Shown here piece by piece: positions 37,470 to 46,458 of a stretch of 64,000 nt of DNA (its first letter is position 1; every line of letters starts with the position of its first letter). Both the position numbers and the translations under genes were made by a program. Source of the DNA: Candidatus Endonucleibacter bathymodioli (GTDB lineage: Bacteria > Pseudomonadota > Gammaproteobacteria > Pseudomonadales > Endozoicomonadaceae). Under the pieces are notes generated by a model that did not search any database, was not told the origin of the DNA, and saw nothing but the letters and a program-made list of their open reading frames with translations. The stretch is from assembly GCA_030674915.1 (NCBI GenBank), contig JASXSV010000009.1, positions 1 through 64,000 on the forward strand. The letters run 5' to 3'.

Positions 37470-39281
37470 ATGAAAACAGAGTTGCAAAGTAATCTTTTAA
37501 TATGTTTACAGTCTAAAATGAGTGGAGAGCCAAATGTTAAATCAGACACACTCACAAAACCGAAATTTAAAAATAAAGAGATTTCTATACCATCGAGTGA
37601 AATAAGTAAAAAAATGAGTCGTGCTTTAGAGGCCGATTATATGACAGACATTCAAATGATAGACAGATTATGCGCTTTAATACCTGTCAATCGTAAAACT
37701 CAAACAGACTTATCATCTTTACGCGATAAAAATCCAAAGGAATGCGCACAAAGAATAGCTGACATCATCTATAATGAAAAGACTGATAACATAAACTCTA
37801 AAGAAGCATCAACAGATATTAAAAACGACATTACTGAGGAACAAACTGCTTGTTTTTATAGAGAATTAAATGAATGGGTTCAACAAGCTGGTGAGGGTGA
37901 GAATAGGATAAAAGCTCAGGAGTCTATTATACTTGCATTTGAAACTGATAGCTATAATTTAAATCTAAACTTTCTCAATTTGACTAGTTTACCATCAGCA
38001 ATTACACAGCTAAAGTCACTCAGTGAAATAGATCTTCTTAGTAATAAACTATCTGAATTTCCTGAGTGCCTTTATTTTTGCACATTAAACAGAATAAATA
38101 TTATGTATAATGACATTATTGATCTTACAGCAGGTATGCGTATGTTAATAAGTGAATTTGGTTGTAATATAATAGTTGAGAAACAATCAATATCAGGCGA
38201 TCCATCTATCTTATTCGAAAAGTTATACTATTTTAAAGATATTTTGATGTCCGATAAAAACATCAAAATTGGCGAACATGACTGTGATGCAGCCTCTCAT
38301 ATTGGTCTAGTAAATAAAGATGCACTTGAACCTCAAGTAGAAAAAATATTAATAGAATCTTATCATAAAAAAATGCAACCTAAAACTCAAGATGAGTTTC
38401 TTGAATCGTTTGATCAATGCGATTTCGACAACAAACGCACATTTTTAACGAAGGATGGCTCTGTTAATATAATTGGATGCGCAAGTTCTTTTTGTGACTC
38501 TGAAAACACATCAGAATCTAATAAATCATTGGAATTTATCTATCAGAATGTTGATACAATGATACTTTTGATTCCACGTGATCTCGAGGAAGAAAAGGTG
38601 GAATTCATAAAAAACTGTACTGGTAATGATCAGCATCGTCTTACACAAGTAAAATCATTACCGATGCTGGATTTTTCTCATCCACGACTTGAACATTACG
38701 AAATCATACTGGATACTCTAAAAAACAACAAGTCAACATCTAAGAACAGACCTAAAACAATAATGATATCTTGTCATATAGGAGAAGGCAGGACAGGAAC
38801 ATGTTTATCCATGTTGAAATTAGTTGATGAGTTTAAAATCTTACCAGAATCAGCTAAAAAAGATCTTGATAGCCTAGACAGGACTCATCCAATTGCGCCA
38901 CGTCATGGTACTTTTTCAGCCCTTGATGATGATTATAGAACAACAGAATTTATAGCTAATGTAATAGATAGTATCAGAATAAATGAAGAAAAAAGTTTAG
39001 ACCATGCCATTTCTGTTGAAACACCAGAACAAATCATGTCATTGGAGTTAATGCATTTAATGCTCATAATTAATCACATACAACAAGAAGGTCCTTTGAT
39101 GACCGATGATGAAATATTAAATTTAATTTACAGCAAGGGTTTTTCAGAAGAATTCATTATGACATTTGGTGATAATTATTTTACTAAACCTATTGAAGGT
39201 GTATTAACAGCATCGGATATGTTGACGGAGTCAGAGAATAAAATATTACAAAGAATAAAAAATATCCATACTATTATTTAG
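37470..39281 (+). CDS. LRR and tyrosine-phosphatase-like candidate effector
   Basis: The 603-residue protein has no signal peptide. Residues about 165-215 form two or so leucine-rich repeats (LNLTSLPSAITQLKSLSEID, then LLSNKLSEFPECL). The C-terminal half ends in a phosphatase-type P-loop, SCHIGEGRTGT, with the nucleophile Cys435 and Arg441 in the CX5R pattern. An acidic loop, LPMLDFSHP, places Asp401 exactly 34 residues before the Cys, the same distance as Asp181 to Cys215 in human PTP1B. I infer a cysteine-based tyrosine or dual-specificity phosphatase with an LRR targeting region, a layout known in secreted bacterial effectors. AGGAAAAATT precedes the ATG. A dead relative with the same first codons lies at 45014-45468. 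It stands between IS30 relics. Confidence 0.7.
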   Translation: MKTELQSNLLICLQSKMSGEPNVKSDTLTKPKFKNKEISIPSSEISKKMSRALEADYMTDIQMIDRLCALIPVNRKTQTDLSSLRDKNPKECAQRIADIIYNEKTDNINSKEASTDIKNDITEEQTACFYRELNEWVQQAGEGENRIKAQESIILAFETDSYNLNLNFLNLTSLPSAITQLKSLSEIDLLSNKLSEFPECLYFCTLNRINIMYNDIIDLTAGMRMLISEFGCNIIVEKQSISGDPSILFEKLYYFKDILMSDKNIKIGEHDCDAASHIGLVNKDALEPQVEKILIESYHKKMQPKTQDEFLESFDQCDFDNKRTFLTKDGSVNIIGCASSFCDSENTSESNKSLEFIYQNVDTMILLIPRDLEEEKVEFIKNCTGNDQHRLTQVKSLPMLDFSHPRLEHYEIILDTLKNNKSTSKNRPKTIMISCHIGEGRTGTCLSMLKLVDEFKILPESAKKDLDSLDRTHPIAPRHGTFSALDDDYRTTEFIANVIDSIRINEEKSLDHAISVETPEQIMSLELMHLMLIINHIQQEGPLMTDDEILNLIYSKGFSEEFIMTFGDNYFTKPIEGVLTASDMLTESENKILQRIKNIHTII

Positions 39282-39364
39282 GGGTTATATATGAATACAA
39301 TTATCGGTGATATATTTATTTAAACAGCTACCTACCCATTGAACACGGGTGTGATACGGCAATC

Positions 39365-39805
39365 CCTAGATTTCCACAATAGCAATACACTTAACCGATG
39401 AAAACTCGATCGGACTATCTCGATCGGACTATAGTGGGGGCGATTGGTTACCATACTCTTTATCTCCTAATCAAAAAAAATGGAGCCACCTTCTCCCGCG
39501 CAAAGGTAGCAAAGGTAAACGTTATCGCCCTAGTGCTGAGGCGGATCTAAAAAAAAGGTCGTACCCGCAGGCTGTAAGATCTACTTTGCTAAGCCATACC
39601 ACTCATGGCAACGTGGAATTAACGAGAATACTAATGGTCTGCTACGGAGATTTTTACCAAAAGAAATGAAGATTGGCGACGTGTCGAACAATAAAATTGA
39701 TGAGGCTCAATTTTTAATACACATACGGCCACGAAAATCTTTAAACTACTTTAGTCCGATTGAGTTTTTATCGGGTAAGTGTGTTAATTATTGTGGAAAT
39801 CTAGG
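39365..39805 (+). mobile_element. Internally deleted IS30-family element
   Basis: CCTAGATTTCCACAATA at 39365-39381 is repeated inverted and perfect at 39789-39805, bounding 441 bp. Inside, a frame encodes the transposase C-terminus: IYFAKPYHSWQRGINENTNG, LLRRFLPKEMKIGDVSNNK, SLNYFSPIEFLSG. The N-terminal part is deleted, leaving only GSKGKRYRPSAEADL. It cannot move by itself. Confidence 0.75.
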
Positions 39806-39945
39806 ATTTAGCCTCTGCACAAGAACAATTGCTTAGAATTGAAGATTCCCAACGTGATGCTATGAGATCCTGGGAAGTATTATTGTCTTTAGGTTTGATA
39901 TTGAGTGGCATATTAGTCGCTATAATCGTATGCTTTGCTAAATAG
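39805..39945 (+). pseudogene. Truncated 3' end of a membrane-anchored protein
   Basis: Directly after the element end, a frame reads DLASAQEQLLRIEDSQRDAM, then a hydrophobic SLGLILSGILVAIIVCFAK and a stop. It looks like a coiled helix plus a C-terminal membrane anchor whose 5' part was lost when the IS30-type element inserted. Confidence 0.4.
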
Positions 39946-40339
39946 GTATTGGCACCATTAGTTATTGAAAGTGGCTATTCATCATGTTCATAAAGTTGGA
40001 CATAATTTAAAATAAAAAACCACCACCACTACTGTAGCGCATACTATATGCTACCAAAATCATTATTATTTAAAGTATCAATGCATCTGGAAATTTGATT
40101 TTATCCATCTTACTGTCTATTCTTGCTATTATTGCTATTATTGCTATTCTTACTATAAGACTTTTTGGTAATAGAATTTTAATAATATATGCACAAAATT
40201 AAGTACCCATGTATCAAAAGAGTTAGCACGCACTGTCGTTATTGAACAGTTAATCTATATCTATATACAAATTCGCACTAAAAAGGATAAATAAAAAACA
40301 TATACAGCATTCAATCTTACTTTTAAATACAGAGTATCT
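39946..40339. other. Gap without a supported gene
   Basis: AT-rich. It includes a repetitive (TTGCTATTA) stretch around 40120-40150 that encodes a hydrophobic peptide in one frame, without a start codon. Nothing else was recognised. Confidence 0.35.
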
Positions 40340-41386
40340 ATGATTACACAAATAATAACCACATTATTCTTCGTATTATTAGTAACATCTAGGTGTGGAG
40401 CTAGTGATAACATTACTTCTGAAGTCCTAGTAAATGAGTTCATTTCTTTAGATGAAAAAGCAAACTATGAACATGGAAATATAGTTATTAATGGAGAAGT
40501 AAAAACCTTAGAGTTTTCTGGAACTCTTTTCTTCAGGCCAAGCATATTCGAAGAGTATCAAAATTTAGGTGTAGCCTTCTTTGGAGAAGATGATACTGAC
40601 CCACTAGTTATTATGTCTACGGAGGATGGAGAAATACCTGACTTTCAAAAGATGGAAGTAAATATACCTGACACTAAAAATGGTTATAGCTGTAATAATA
40701 TTACTCATCAAACTCAAAAATCAACTATGATAGAGCAAGCTGCAGTATTCATAGTTAAAGCTTTCGGCTGCACAGGAAAAGGGAAAAATGCAGGATCTAC
40801 CAACGATATTAACATGAAAATAACGCAGTCCGTATTAGTCTCAGGTGCTAGTAAAATTGAAATTATTGATGGGAAGGCATACCTTAATACAGAAATTAAA
40901 ATTAATGATCATTTCCTTATCATTGGTGATTTAGGTACAAAAACTTACAACCAAATATTCGACTTGATAGTCAACAACCCTGAAATAACAACACTTGTGC
41001 TTGGGAAAATTGGAGGGTCAATCCACGATGATATTAACATGCAAACTGGCAGACTGATAAGAAAAGCAGGGTTGTCAATTCACGCTGACAGCACATCTAA
41101 TATAGCATCTGGTGGAGTTGATCTTTTTTGCTCAGGCAAAAAAAGAACAGCCGAAGATGGTGCTAAATTTAATGTTCATTCTTGGTCTGGTGATGATGGT
41201 ATAGAAGGTGGAAATCTGCCTATTGATAGTCCACTACATGATGACCAAATCGCATACTTCAATGAAATGTTAGGAAACACCATTGGAAAAGACTTTTATT
41301 TCTTTACACTTAATGCCGCATCAGCAGACGAAATACATCAAATGGACAAGTCTGAAATTATTTTATTTCATTTATTAACTGAATAA
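40340..41386 (+). CDS. Secreted protein with ClpP/crotonase-like C-terminal domain
   Basis: The 348-residue protein has a signal peptide (MITQIITTLFFVLLVTSRCG, with a possible lipoprotein-like Cys). Residues about 20-170 show no known domain. The C-terminal part (about 195-320) resembles periplasmic ClpP-fold proteins of the COG3904 type: TLVLGKIGGSIHDDINMQTG, then RLIRKAGLSIHA, SNIASGGVDLFCSGKKR and AKFNVHSWSG. In that fold GGS forms the oxyanion region, the Ser of ASGG would be the nucleophile, and the His of VHSW the base. Function and substrate are unknown. It may be a secreted protease or hydrolase. Confidence 0.6.
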   Translation: MITQIITTLFFVLLVTSRCGASDNITSEVLVNEFISLDEKANYEHGNIVINGEVKTLEFSGTLFFRPSIFEEYQNLGVAFFGEDDTDPLVIMSTEDGEIPDFQKMEVNIPDTKNGYSCNNITHQTQKSTMIEQAAVFIVKAFGCTGKGKNAGSTNDINMKITQSVLVSGASKIEIIDGKAYLNTEIKINDHFLIIGDLGTKTYNQIFDLIVNNPEITTLVLGKIGGSIHDDINMQTGRLIRKAGLSIHADSTSNIASGGVDLFCSGKKRTAEDGAKFNVHSWSGDDGIEGGNLPIDSPLHDDQIAYFNEMLGNTIGKDFYFFTLNAASADEIHQMDKSEIILFHLLTE

Positions 41387-41884
41387 CAGTAATGCTTTCA
41401 AATTACCACAAGATTTCAATATTAATTAAACAAACCACTTATCTCAACAAGTGCATACTAGTATTTTCTGACTTAGTGATTTATTTACATCAACAACGTA
41501 TAATAGTTTATCGCACCTTTACCTTCGTTGTCTTCTAACCAAAAACCCATCATGAATGCATGAAAAACTAAAACATGATTCAACTTGAACAATTATGTTG
41601 AAAGTCATTTCTTAGGAAAAACACTAAAAGAACAAGTTATTAACCCTAATATTATCGTGGATGTGCACAACTACTACTCTGGCTATTACCATAAACATGG
41701 TTTCGATGATATACCCGCTACTTGCAGTCAAATCAAGCTGATATCTATAAGATGATTATCGGTAAGTATTGTTTAATTGGTTCTAGACAGTATTTATGGC
41801 GGCAGGTAATCACTGTCATAAAATAATTGGATTAGTTCGTTCCCATTCCTATACCAAAAAACTTTCCATTCTCTGAGGTACCAT
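41387..41884. other. Gap with an open relic frame
   Basis: Mostly AT-rich non-coding sequence. It contains the relic at 41579-41755 and the promoter region of the KAP gene. Confidence 0.35.
41579..41755 (+). pseudogene. Relic reading frame of unknown origin
   Basis: A 58-codon frame without a start reads [51 protein letters not shown]. Composition looks protein-coding. I do not recognise it; it is probably the end of a lost gene. Confidence 0.3.
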
Positions 41885-43966
41885 ATGAGCACAAACAAGA
41901 GCACATATTTTTCATCAGACAGGCCTATTGACACAATTGAACAAGATTTGTTAGGCATGTCAGAATTCTCTACAGATTTGGCTACTGCTATTTCTCATTG
42001 GCGTGAAGAGCACAGTCTTGTCGTAGCTTTACATGGAGATTGGGGATCAGGAAAATCATCAATTAAAAATATGGCTGTCTCATATTTGAAAAAATTAGAT
42101 AAGTCAAATAAACATAATACGTACATTATAGAGTTCGCACCTTGGGAATGGGGTGGACCAGATAAGATACAAAATTTATTCATTAAGGAGATATCAAGAC
42201 ATATTGCTAAAAATAAAAATGGGCAAGAGCTTTCCATACTATTTAAAATATATTCCGAGGCTTTAAACATTACTTCTTGTTTTCCTCAAGCTGCATGTAT
42301 TTGGTCAGCATTAGTACGCGCTTTATCATCTCTGCGAAGACTAGCATGCAGGTTGTTTTGTGCTCAGTGTCCCCACCCAAAAAAGTTTGGCTGGGATTAC
42401 CTAGGTAAAAGTTTAAGTGACATTAAAAAAGATATAAATGATTCATTATCAAAAGAAGATGCACCCTCCATAGTTCTGATTATAGACGACTTAGATCGTC
42501 TAACATCTGATGAAGTAAGACTAGTATTTCAACTTGTTAAAGCAAATCTTGAATTCCCTAAAATTGTGTTTCTACTCCTTTTTCAGAGAGATTTAGTCGA
42601 AGAAAAATTAACTGACGGTAAGCAATCTGGCAGTAACTATTTAGAAAAAATAATCCAAGTTACTTTCAATATTCCAAAGTTGAACACTGAACGTTGCCAT
42701 GAAGTTCTGGCAGAAAAAATTTATAAAATAACACATTCAAATAATTCAGCGCCTAAAATGTTTGATAAAGATCGCTGGCTTGATATTTTATTACATGGTA
42801 TAGGTGCTTACTTTAATAATTTGAGGGATGTTTATCGCTATACATCCACCCTCTCGTTTCATTTTAACTTATTTGCCAAGAACCAAACATTTGAAGTTGA
42901 CCCTGTCGACCTAATAGCAATAGAGTGCTTAAGATTATTTGAGCCTGAAGTATATAATAAAATAGCGGATTCTAAATATATTTTAACTAGACCTGTTGAC
43001 TATAACGCCCCCAAAGAAAAATTTGCTGATATTCTAAAAACAGTTAACGCAGATAAGAAGGAACAGGTTGATAACATTTTACAACGACTATTCATGAAAA
43101 ATGGCAACCGTCTTATGGGCATAAATAACCATGACAACTTTGATAAATACTTCCACTTCCGAATCTGTGAAACTGATATCTCTCATGCAGAGCTTGAAGA
43201 AATGCTATCACTAACCGATGACTCAACAAAGTTTTTGGAATTTAGCAAGTCCCTAAAGGAAAGTAACAAACTCCGTAGCGCACTAGACCAGTTCTGGTTA
43301 TATACCAAGAAGATCCCGATGAAAAATGATTTCACTTATATTAAATCTCTTCTTGATATAGGTGATATACTAGATAAAGGTTTTGATGCACATCACCTTA
43401 TGATTGGCTGTAAGGACTTGACCAGACGACTCATTACAGACTTTCTGCTAAGAAAGGAAAACAGTAAAGAAAGATGCCAGTTACTATTAAAGTGCCTTAA
43501 AGATTCACAAGCAATTCTTATGATTTACCTTATAATCGCTCATGAAAAAAAGGAAAACACTATTTTCAAGAAGCCAGAATTAGACAAAATCACGACTGCA
43601 TTTGTAACCAAATTAGAGTCAATGGCAAACAAAACCCCAGAAAAATTAATTACTAAGACTAATTTACAATCTTCTTTACATGCGTGGAGCCGCTGGGGAA
43701 ATAAAGACACAGTAACTAGCTGGCTAAAAAATTACACCAACACTGCTGAAAATTGCGTTAAATTACTTAAAGTATTTGTGTGCACAGCGAAGACTAATAC
43801 AGGAGATGAAAGGTTTATGAAATTAGATGATATTAAAGAACTTCTTCCAGTAGAACCAATTAAAACCATAATGGAAAATATCAATAAAGATAATTATGAT
43901 CCAAAAGGCCAAGAGGCTATTGAGCTTTTCAATAATGCATGCATGGGGAAATACCTATATTATTGA
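41885..43966 (+). CDS. KAP-family P-loop NTPase
   Basis: The 693-residue protein starts after GAGG with a 6-base spacer. Walker A is GDWGSGKSS (residues 51-59), followed by YIIEFAPWEWGG, a typical KAP segment. Walker B is IVLIIDDLDRLTSDE (about 197-211), and VFLLLFQRDLVEEKL follows. The insertion between the Walker motifs (about 115-165) is hydrophobic and Cys-rich, as often seen in membrane-linked KAP proteins. The C-terminal 350 residues are helical with no named domain. KAP NTPases occur sporadically, are readily exchanged, and in some cases take part in phage defence. A role here is not shown. Confidence 0.85.
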   Translation: MSTNKSTYFSSDRPIDTIEQDLLGMSEFSTDLATAISHWREEHSLVVALHGDWGSGKSSIKNMAVSYLKKLDKSNKHNTYIIEFAPWEWGGPDKIQNLFIKEISRHIAKNKNGQELSILFKIYSEALNITSCFPQAACIWSALVRALSSLRRLACRLFCAQCPHPKKFGWDYLGKSLSDIKKDINDSLSKEDAPSIVLIIDDLDRLTSDEVRLVFQLVKANLEFPKIVFLLLFQRDLVEEKLTDGKQSGSNYLEKIIQVTFNIPKLNTERCHEVLAEKIYKITHSNNSAPKMFDKDRWLDILLHGIGAYFNNLRDVYRYTSTLSFHFNLFAKNQTFEVDPVDLIAIECLRLFEPEVYNKIADSKYILTRPVDYNAPKEKFADILKTVNADKKEQVDNILQRLFMKNGNRLMGINNHDNFDKYFHFRICETDISHAELEEMLSLTDDSTKFLEFSKSLKESNKLRSALDQFWLYTKKIPMKNDFTYIKSLLDIGDILDKGFDAHHLMIGCKDLTRRLITDFLLRKENSKERCQLLLKCLKDSQAILMIYLIIAHEKKENTIFKKPELDKITTAFVTKLESMANKTPEKLITKTNLQSSLHAWSRWGNKDTVTSWLKNYTNTAENCVKLLKVFVCTAKTNTGDERFMKLDDIKELLPVEPIKTIMENINKDNYDPKGQEAIELFNNACMGKYLYY

Positions 43967-44117
43967 TTAATATCAAAGCATATACATAGCAGAATTCAGC
44001 AACAAGGACAAATATACGTATGTAGTGATATCGTATTATCAGTACAATATTCTTTAGTTAAAATAAAGCTTTTTACAGCAATAATAATATAGCAAGCACG
44101 TAATAAGCCGTTACATA

Positions 44118-44639
44118 ATGGTTTTTAACAGTTGGCTCGGTTTCGCTGTGCTCAACATTCGAGCAATCTATTATAATTCTATTAATGAGTCATTATATGT
44201 TTACCAATCAAGGAGTCATCCCATCTATCACTCTGAAACCAACTGCCTTTGTGGTGCTGTAAAAATCATCGCTGAAGAAGTTAACCCTAAGTTTACTGTT
44301 TGCCATTGCCGATCCTGTAGAACATGGGGTGGCTCTTCATTCTTTGCTGTCAAGTGTGGTACTAGAGTGAAAATTGAAGGTGAAGATAAAGTTAAAATGT
44401 ACGAATCCTCATCTTGGGCCTCTCGTGGTTTTTGTGCCGAATGTGGAACACATCTGTTTTATAAATTTAAAGCATCTGGTGAATATAATATTCCAGTAGG
44501 TCTATTCCAAAACTTGAAAGGATTGGAAATGGATATGCAGTATTTTAGTGACATGCGACCTAGTTATTACTGTTTTACAAATACAACAAAAGAAATGACT
44601 ACAGCTGAAGTAATGGCTTATTTTTCAGCTAAAGTGTGA
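44118..44639 (+). CDS. GFA-family (CENP-V/GFA) zinc protein
   Basis: The open frame has 173 codons. The family motifs are clear: NCLCGAVKI, FTVCHCRSCRTWGGSSF and RGFCAECGTHLFYK, giving the two zinc sites of GFA proteins, which are named after a glutathione-dependent formaldehyde-activating enzyme but are mostly of unknown substrate. The first 35 or so residues are not typical of the family. A strong AAGGAG (44210-44215) lies seven bases before an ATC codon (44223) at the place where the family normally starts, so the original ATG may have mutated. The gene may therefore be poorly translated or use the 44118 start. Confidence 0.75.
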   Translation: MVFNSWLGFAVLNIRAIYYNSINESLYVYQSRSHPIYHSETNCLCGAVKIIAEEVNPKFTVCHCRSCRTWGGSSFFAVKCGTRVKIEGEDKVKMYESSSWASRGFCAECGTHLFYKFKASGEYNIPVGLFQNLKGLEMDMQYFSDMRPSYYCFTNTTKEMTTAEVMAYFSAKV

Positions 44640-44661
44640 CTAAACACATAACTATTATAAT

Positions 44662-44946
44662 TTTTTCAAGTCTAGTCAAGAGCAAGAACAAGAGCATGAT
44701 CACGATCAAGACGGAACTGTATCGAATCCTGGTGACATGAATGCTTAGGATGAACAAAACAAATTATTAGAAGATTCATTCCAAACTGTGAATCACTTTT
44801 CCAGTATTTTAAATAAGACAGCATTTTGTGATCTCCATATTGACGATAAGACCATCTCTGACTGTTATAATGAGATGAGAAGCTATCAAGCACCAAAAGT
44901 ATTGGGGTTGTGTGAGAACTACAACCTATCAGCATCTAACTATTAA
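44662..44946 (+). pseudogene. Relic reading frame with an internal stop
   Basis: A 94-codon frame reads SSQEQEQEHDHDQDGTVSN, then a stop, then DEQNKLLEDSFQTVNHFSS, FCDLHIDDKTISDCYNEM, ENYNLSASNY. It looks like the tail of a lost protein. No family was recognised. Confidence 0.35.
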
Positions 44947-45013
44947 ATAACTTCCAAACATTTGGTTATTATGGATGCCTAGTATATAATAAATCTTTCC
45001 TTAGGAATATATT

Positions 45014-45468
45014 ATGAAAACAGAGTTACAACGTAATCTTTTAATATGCTTACAGCCTATAATGAGTAACGAATCAGATGTTAAATAAGATACATTCACA
45101 ACTAGCAAGTTTGAAGGTAAGGTGGTTGCTAATTATTAGAATAGAATAAATAACAAATTTAAAAATTATTTAGAAAATCATGACGTGGCAGATATTTAAA
45201 TATTAAACAGGCTGCGCTCTTTAATTCAAGTTATTCGTAATGATAATAAAAACTTGTCATCTTTACATGATAAAAACAGACCTACATCAATAATAATATC
45301 ATGTACTGTGGGATAAGGTAGAACTGGAACATGCCTAGCAATATTCAAATTAGTTGATGAGTTTAAATTGCTGCCTGAATCAGATAAAAAAGATCTAAAC
45401 AGTTTTAACAGTAATCATAAAATTGCACATCGTAATGGTACTTTTTTGATACTTGATGAAGATATGTG
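45014..45468 (+). pseudogene. Dead, internally deleted copy of the LRR-phosphatase gene
   Basis: It starts like the gene at 37470 (MKTELQRNLLICLQPIMS) and shares its upstream region. It has several stops and has lost the LRR and most of the middle. The P-loop region is still readable: ISCTVG, a stop in place of Glu, GRTGTCLAIFKLVDEF, then PESDKKDLNSFNS and RNGTF. This shows a second family member once stood here. Confidence 0.8.
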
Positions 45469-45594
45469 ATATGATAACAAGCAAAACAACAGTAAAATAG
45501 AATAACCATATTCATTTCCTCTCCCACATTAAAGTGTGTGTCGGAGTCGTATTTTCTTGACAAAAACACATGATTTATAAACGGGTGCAAGAAC

Positions 45595-46293
45595 GTGTAT
45601 AGTATAGAGTATGGAACAGAACGTATTTCATTTAATATTAAGCGAAAGAAATCACTTAAAAACAGCTACATAACGGTTAATGCTGATGGGGTATTGATAA
45701 AAACAAACAATACCACCTCTATTAAAGATATAAAAGAAATGGTAAAACAGAAGTCTGCATGGATAAACAAGAAACTTAAACTATTCAGATCAATACCAGT
45801 AAATAAAAACATAACAAATGGCTCAAGACTATATTACATGGGAAACAGCTATCACGTTAATATCATTAACAGTACAACAACTAGGGCAATAACCATAAAC
45901 TTCACTGATTCACAATTTAACATTACTACCCCATTAACATATTCAACAATGGCACTGAATAATGCCATTGGACAATTTTACAAACAAGAAGCAATAAACA
46001 AAATTATACCACTGGCAGAAAAGTGGGCTACATCCATGAAAGTAGAACCTACACATATCAGCTTTAGGTATGCAAGAAAAAGATGGGGAAGTTGTAGCTC
46101 GACCAACCGCATCTCCTTTAATTATCAGCTTGTAAAACTACCGTTAGAGCTCATTGAGTATATAGTTGTGCACGAATTAGCTCACATTACTTTTCATAAT
46201 CACTCTAAAGACTTTTGGAGATTAGTTCATACGCATCTTCCAGATTATAAAATTAAAGAGGAGAAAATTAGAGCATATGAAAAGCTTTTTTAA
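45595..46293 (+). CDS. YgjP-like (DUF45) metallopeptidase
   Basis: The 232-residue protein starts at GTG. The metal site VVHELAHITFHNHSKDFWRL (HExxH and a downstream His) and the preceding RYARKRWGSCSSTNRISFNY are the signature of the YgjP/DUF45 family. The substrate is unknown. Related genes often lie beside type I restriction systems. It is the last gene of the accessory island before rlmKL. Confidence 0.88.
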   Translation: MYSIEYGTERISFNIKRKKSLKNSYITVNADGVLIKTNNTTSIKDIKEMVKQKSAWINKKLKLFRSIPVNKNITNGSRLYYMGNSYHVNIINSTTTRAITINFTDSQFNITTPLTYSTMALNNAIGQFYKQEAINKIIPLAEKWATSMKVEPTHISFRYARKRWGSCSSTNRISFNYQLVKLPLELIEYIVVHELAHITFHNHSKDFWRLVHTHLPDYKIKEEKIRAYEKLF

Positions 46294-46311
46294 GCAGCAA
46301 ACCTCAGTATA

Positions 46312-46425
46312 CACCCTGAAGGTATGAGGTTGTGACTGCGCTCCTCATTACCAACCACTCTTAGGCTTATGGGGCTTCTCTCATTTATCACCTACTCCCA
46401 CCTTCACCTTCAATGGTAACGGTAT
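46312..46425 (+). repeat. Dispersed palindromic element, full copy
   Basis: CTGAAGGTATGAGGTTGTGA, TAGGCTTATGGGGCTTCTCT and CACCTTCAATGGTAACGG in order, between the metallopeptidase gene and rlmKL. Confidence 0.75.
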
Positions 46426-46458
46426 ATACTTAGGTATCATTCTATTTGGAACAACTAC

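Noticed and set aside
40080..40200. Hydrophobic peptide ILSILLSILAIIAIIAIL
   Set aside because: No start codon in frame and it comes from a simple repeat; not enough to call a gene.
44672..44935. 87-codon minus-strand frame
   Set aside because: The opposite strand has a better protein-like relic frame ending at 44946; this one looks like its shadow.
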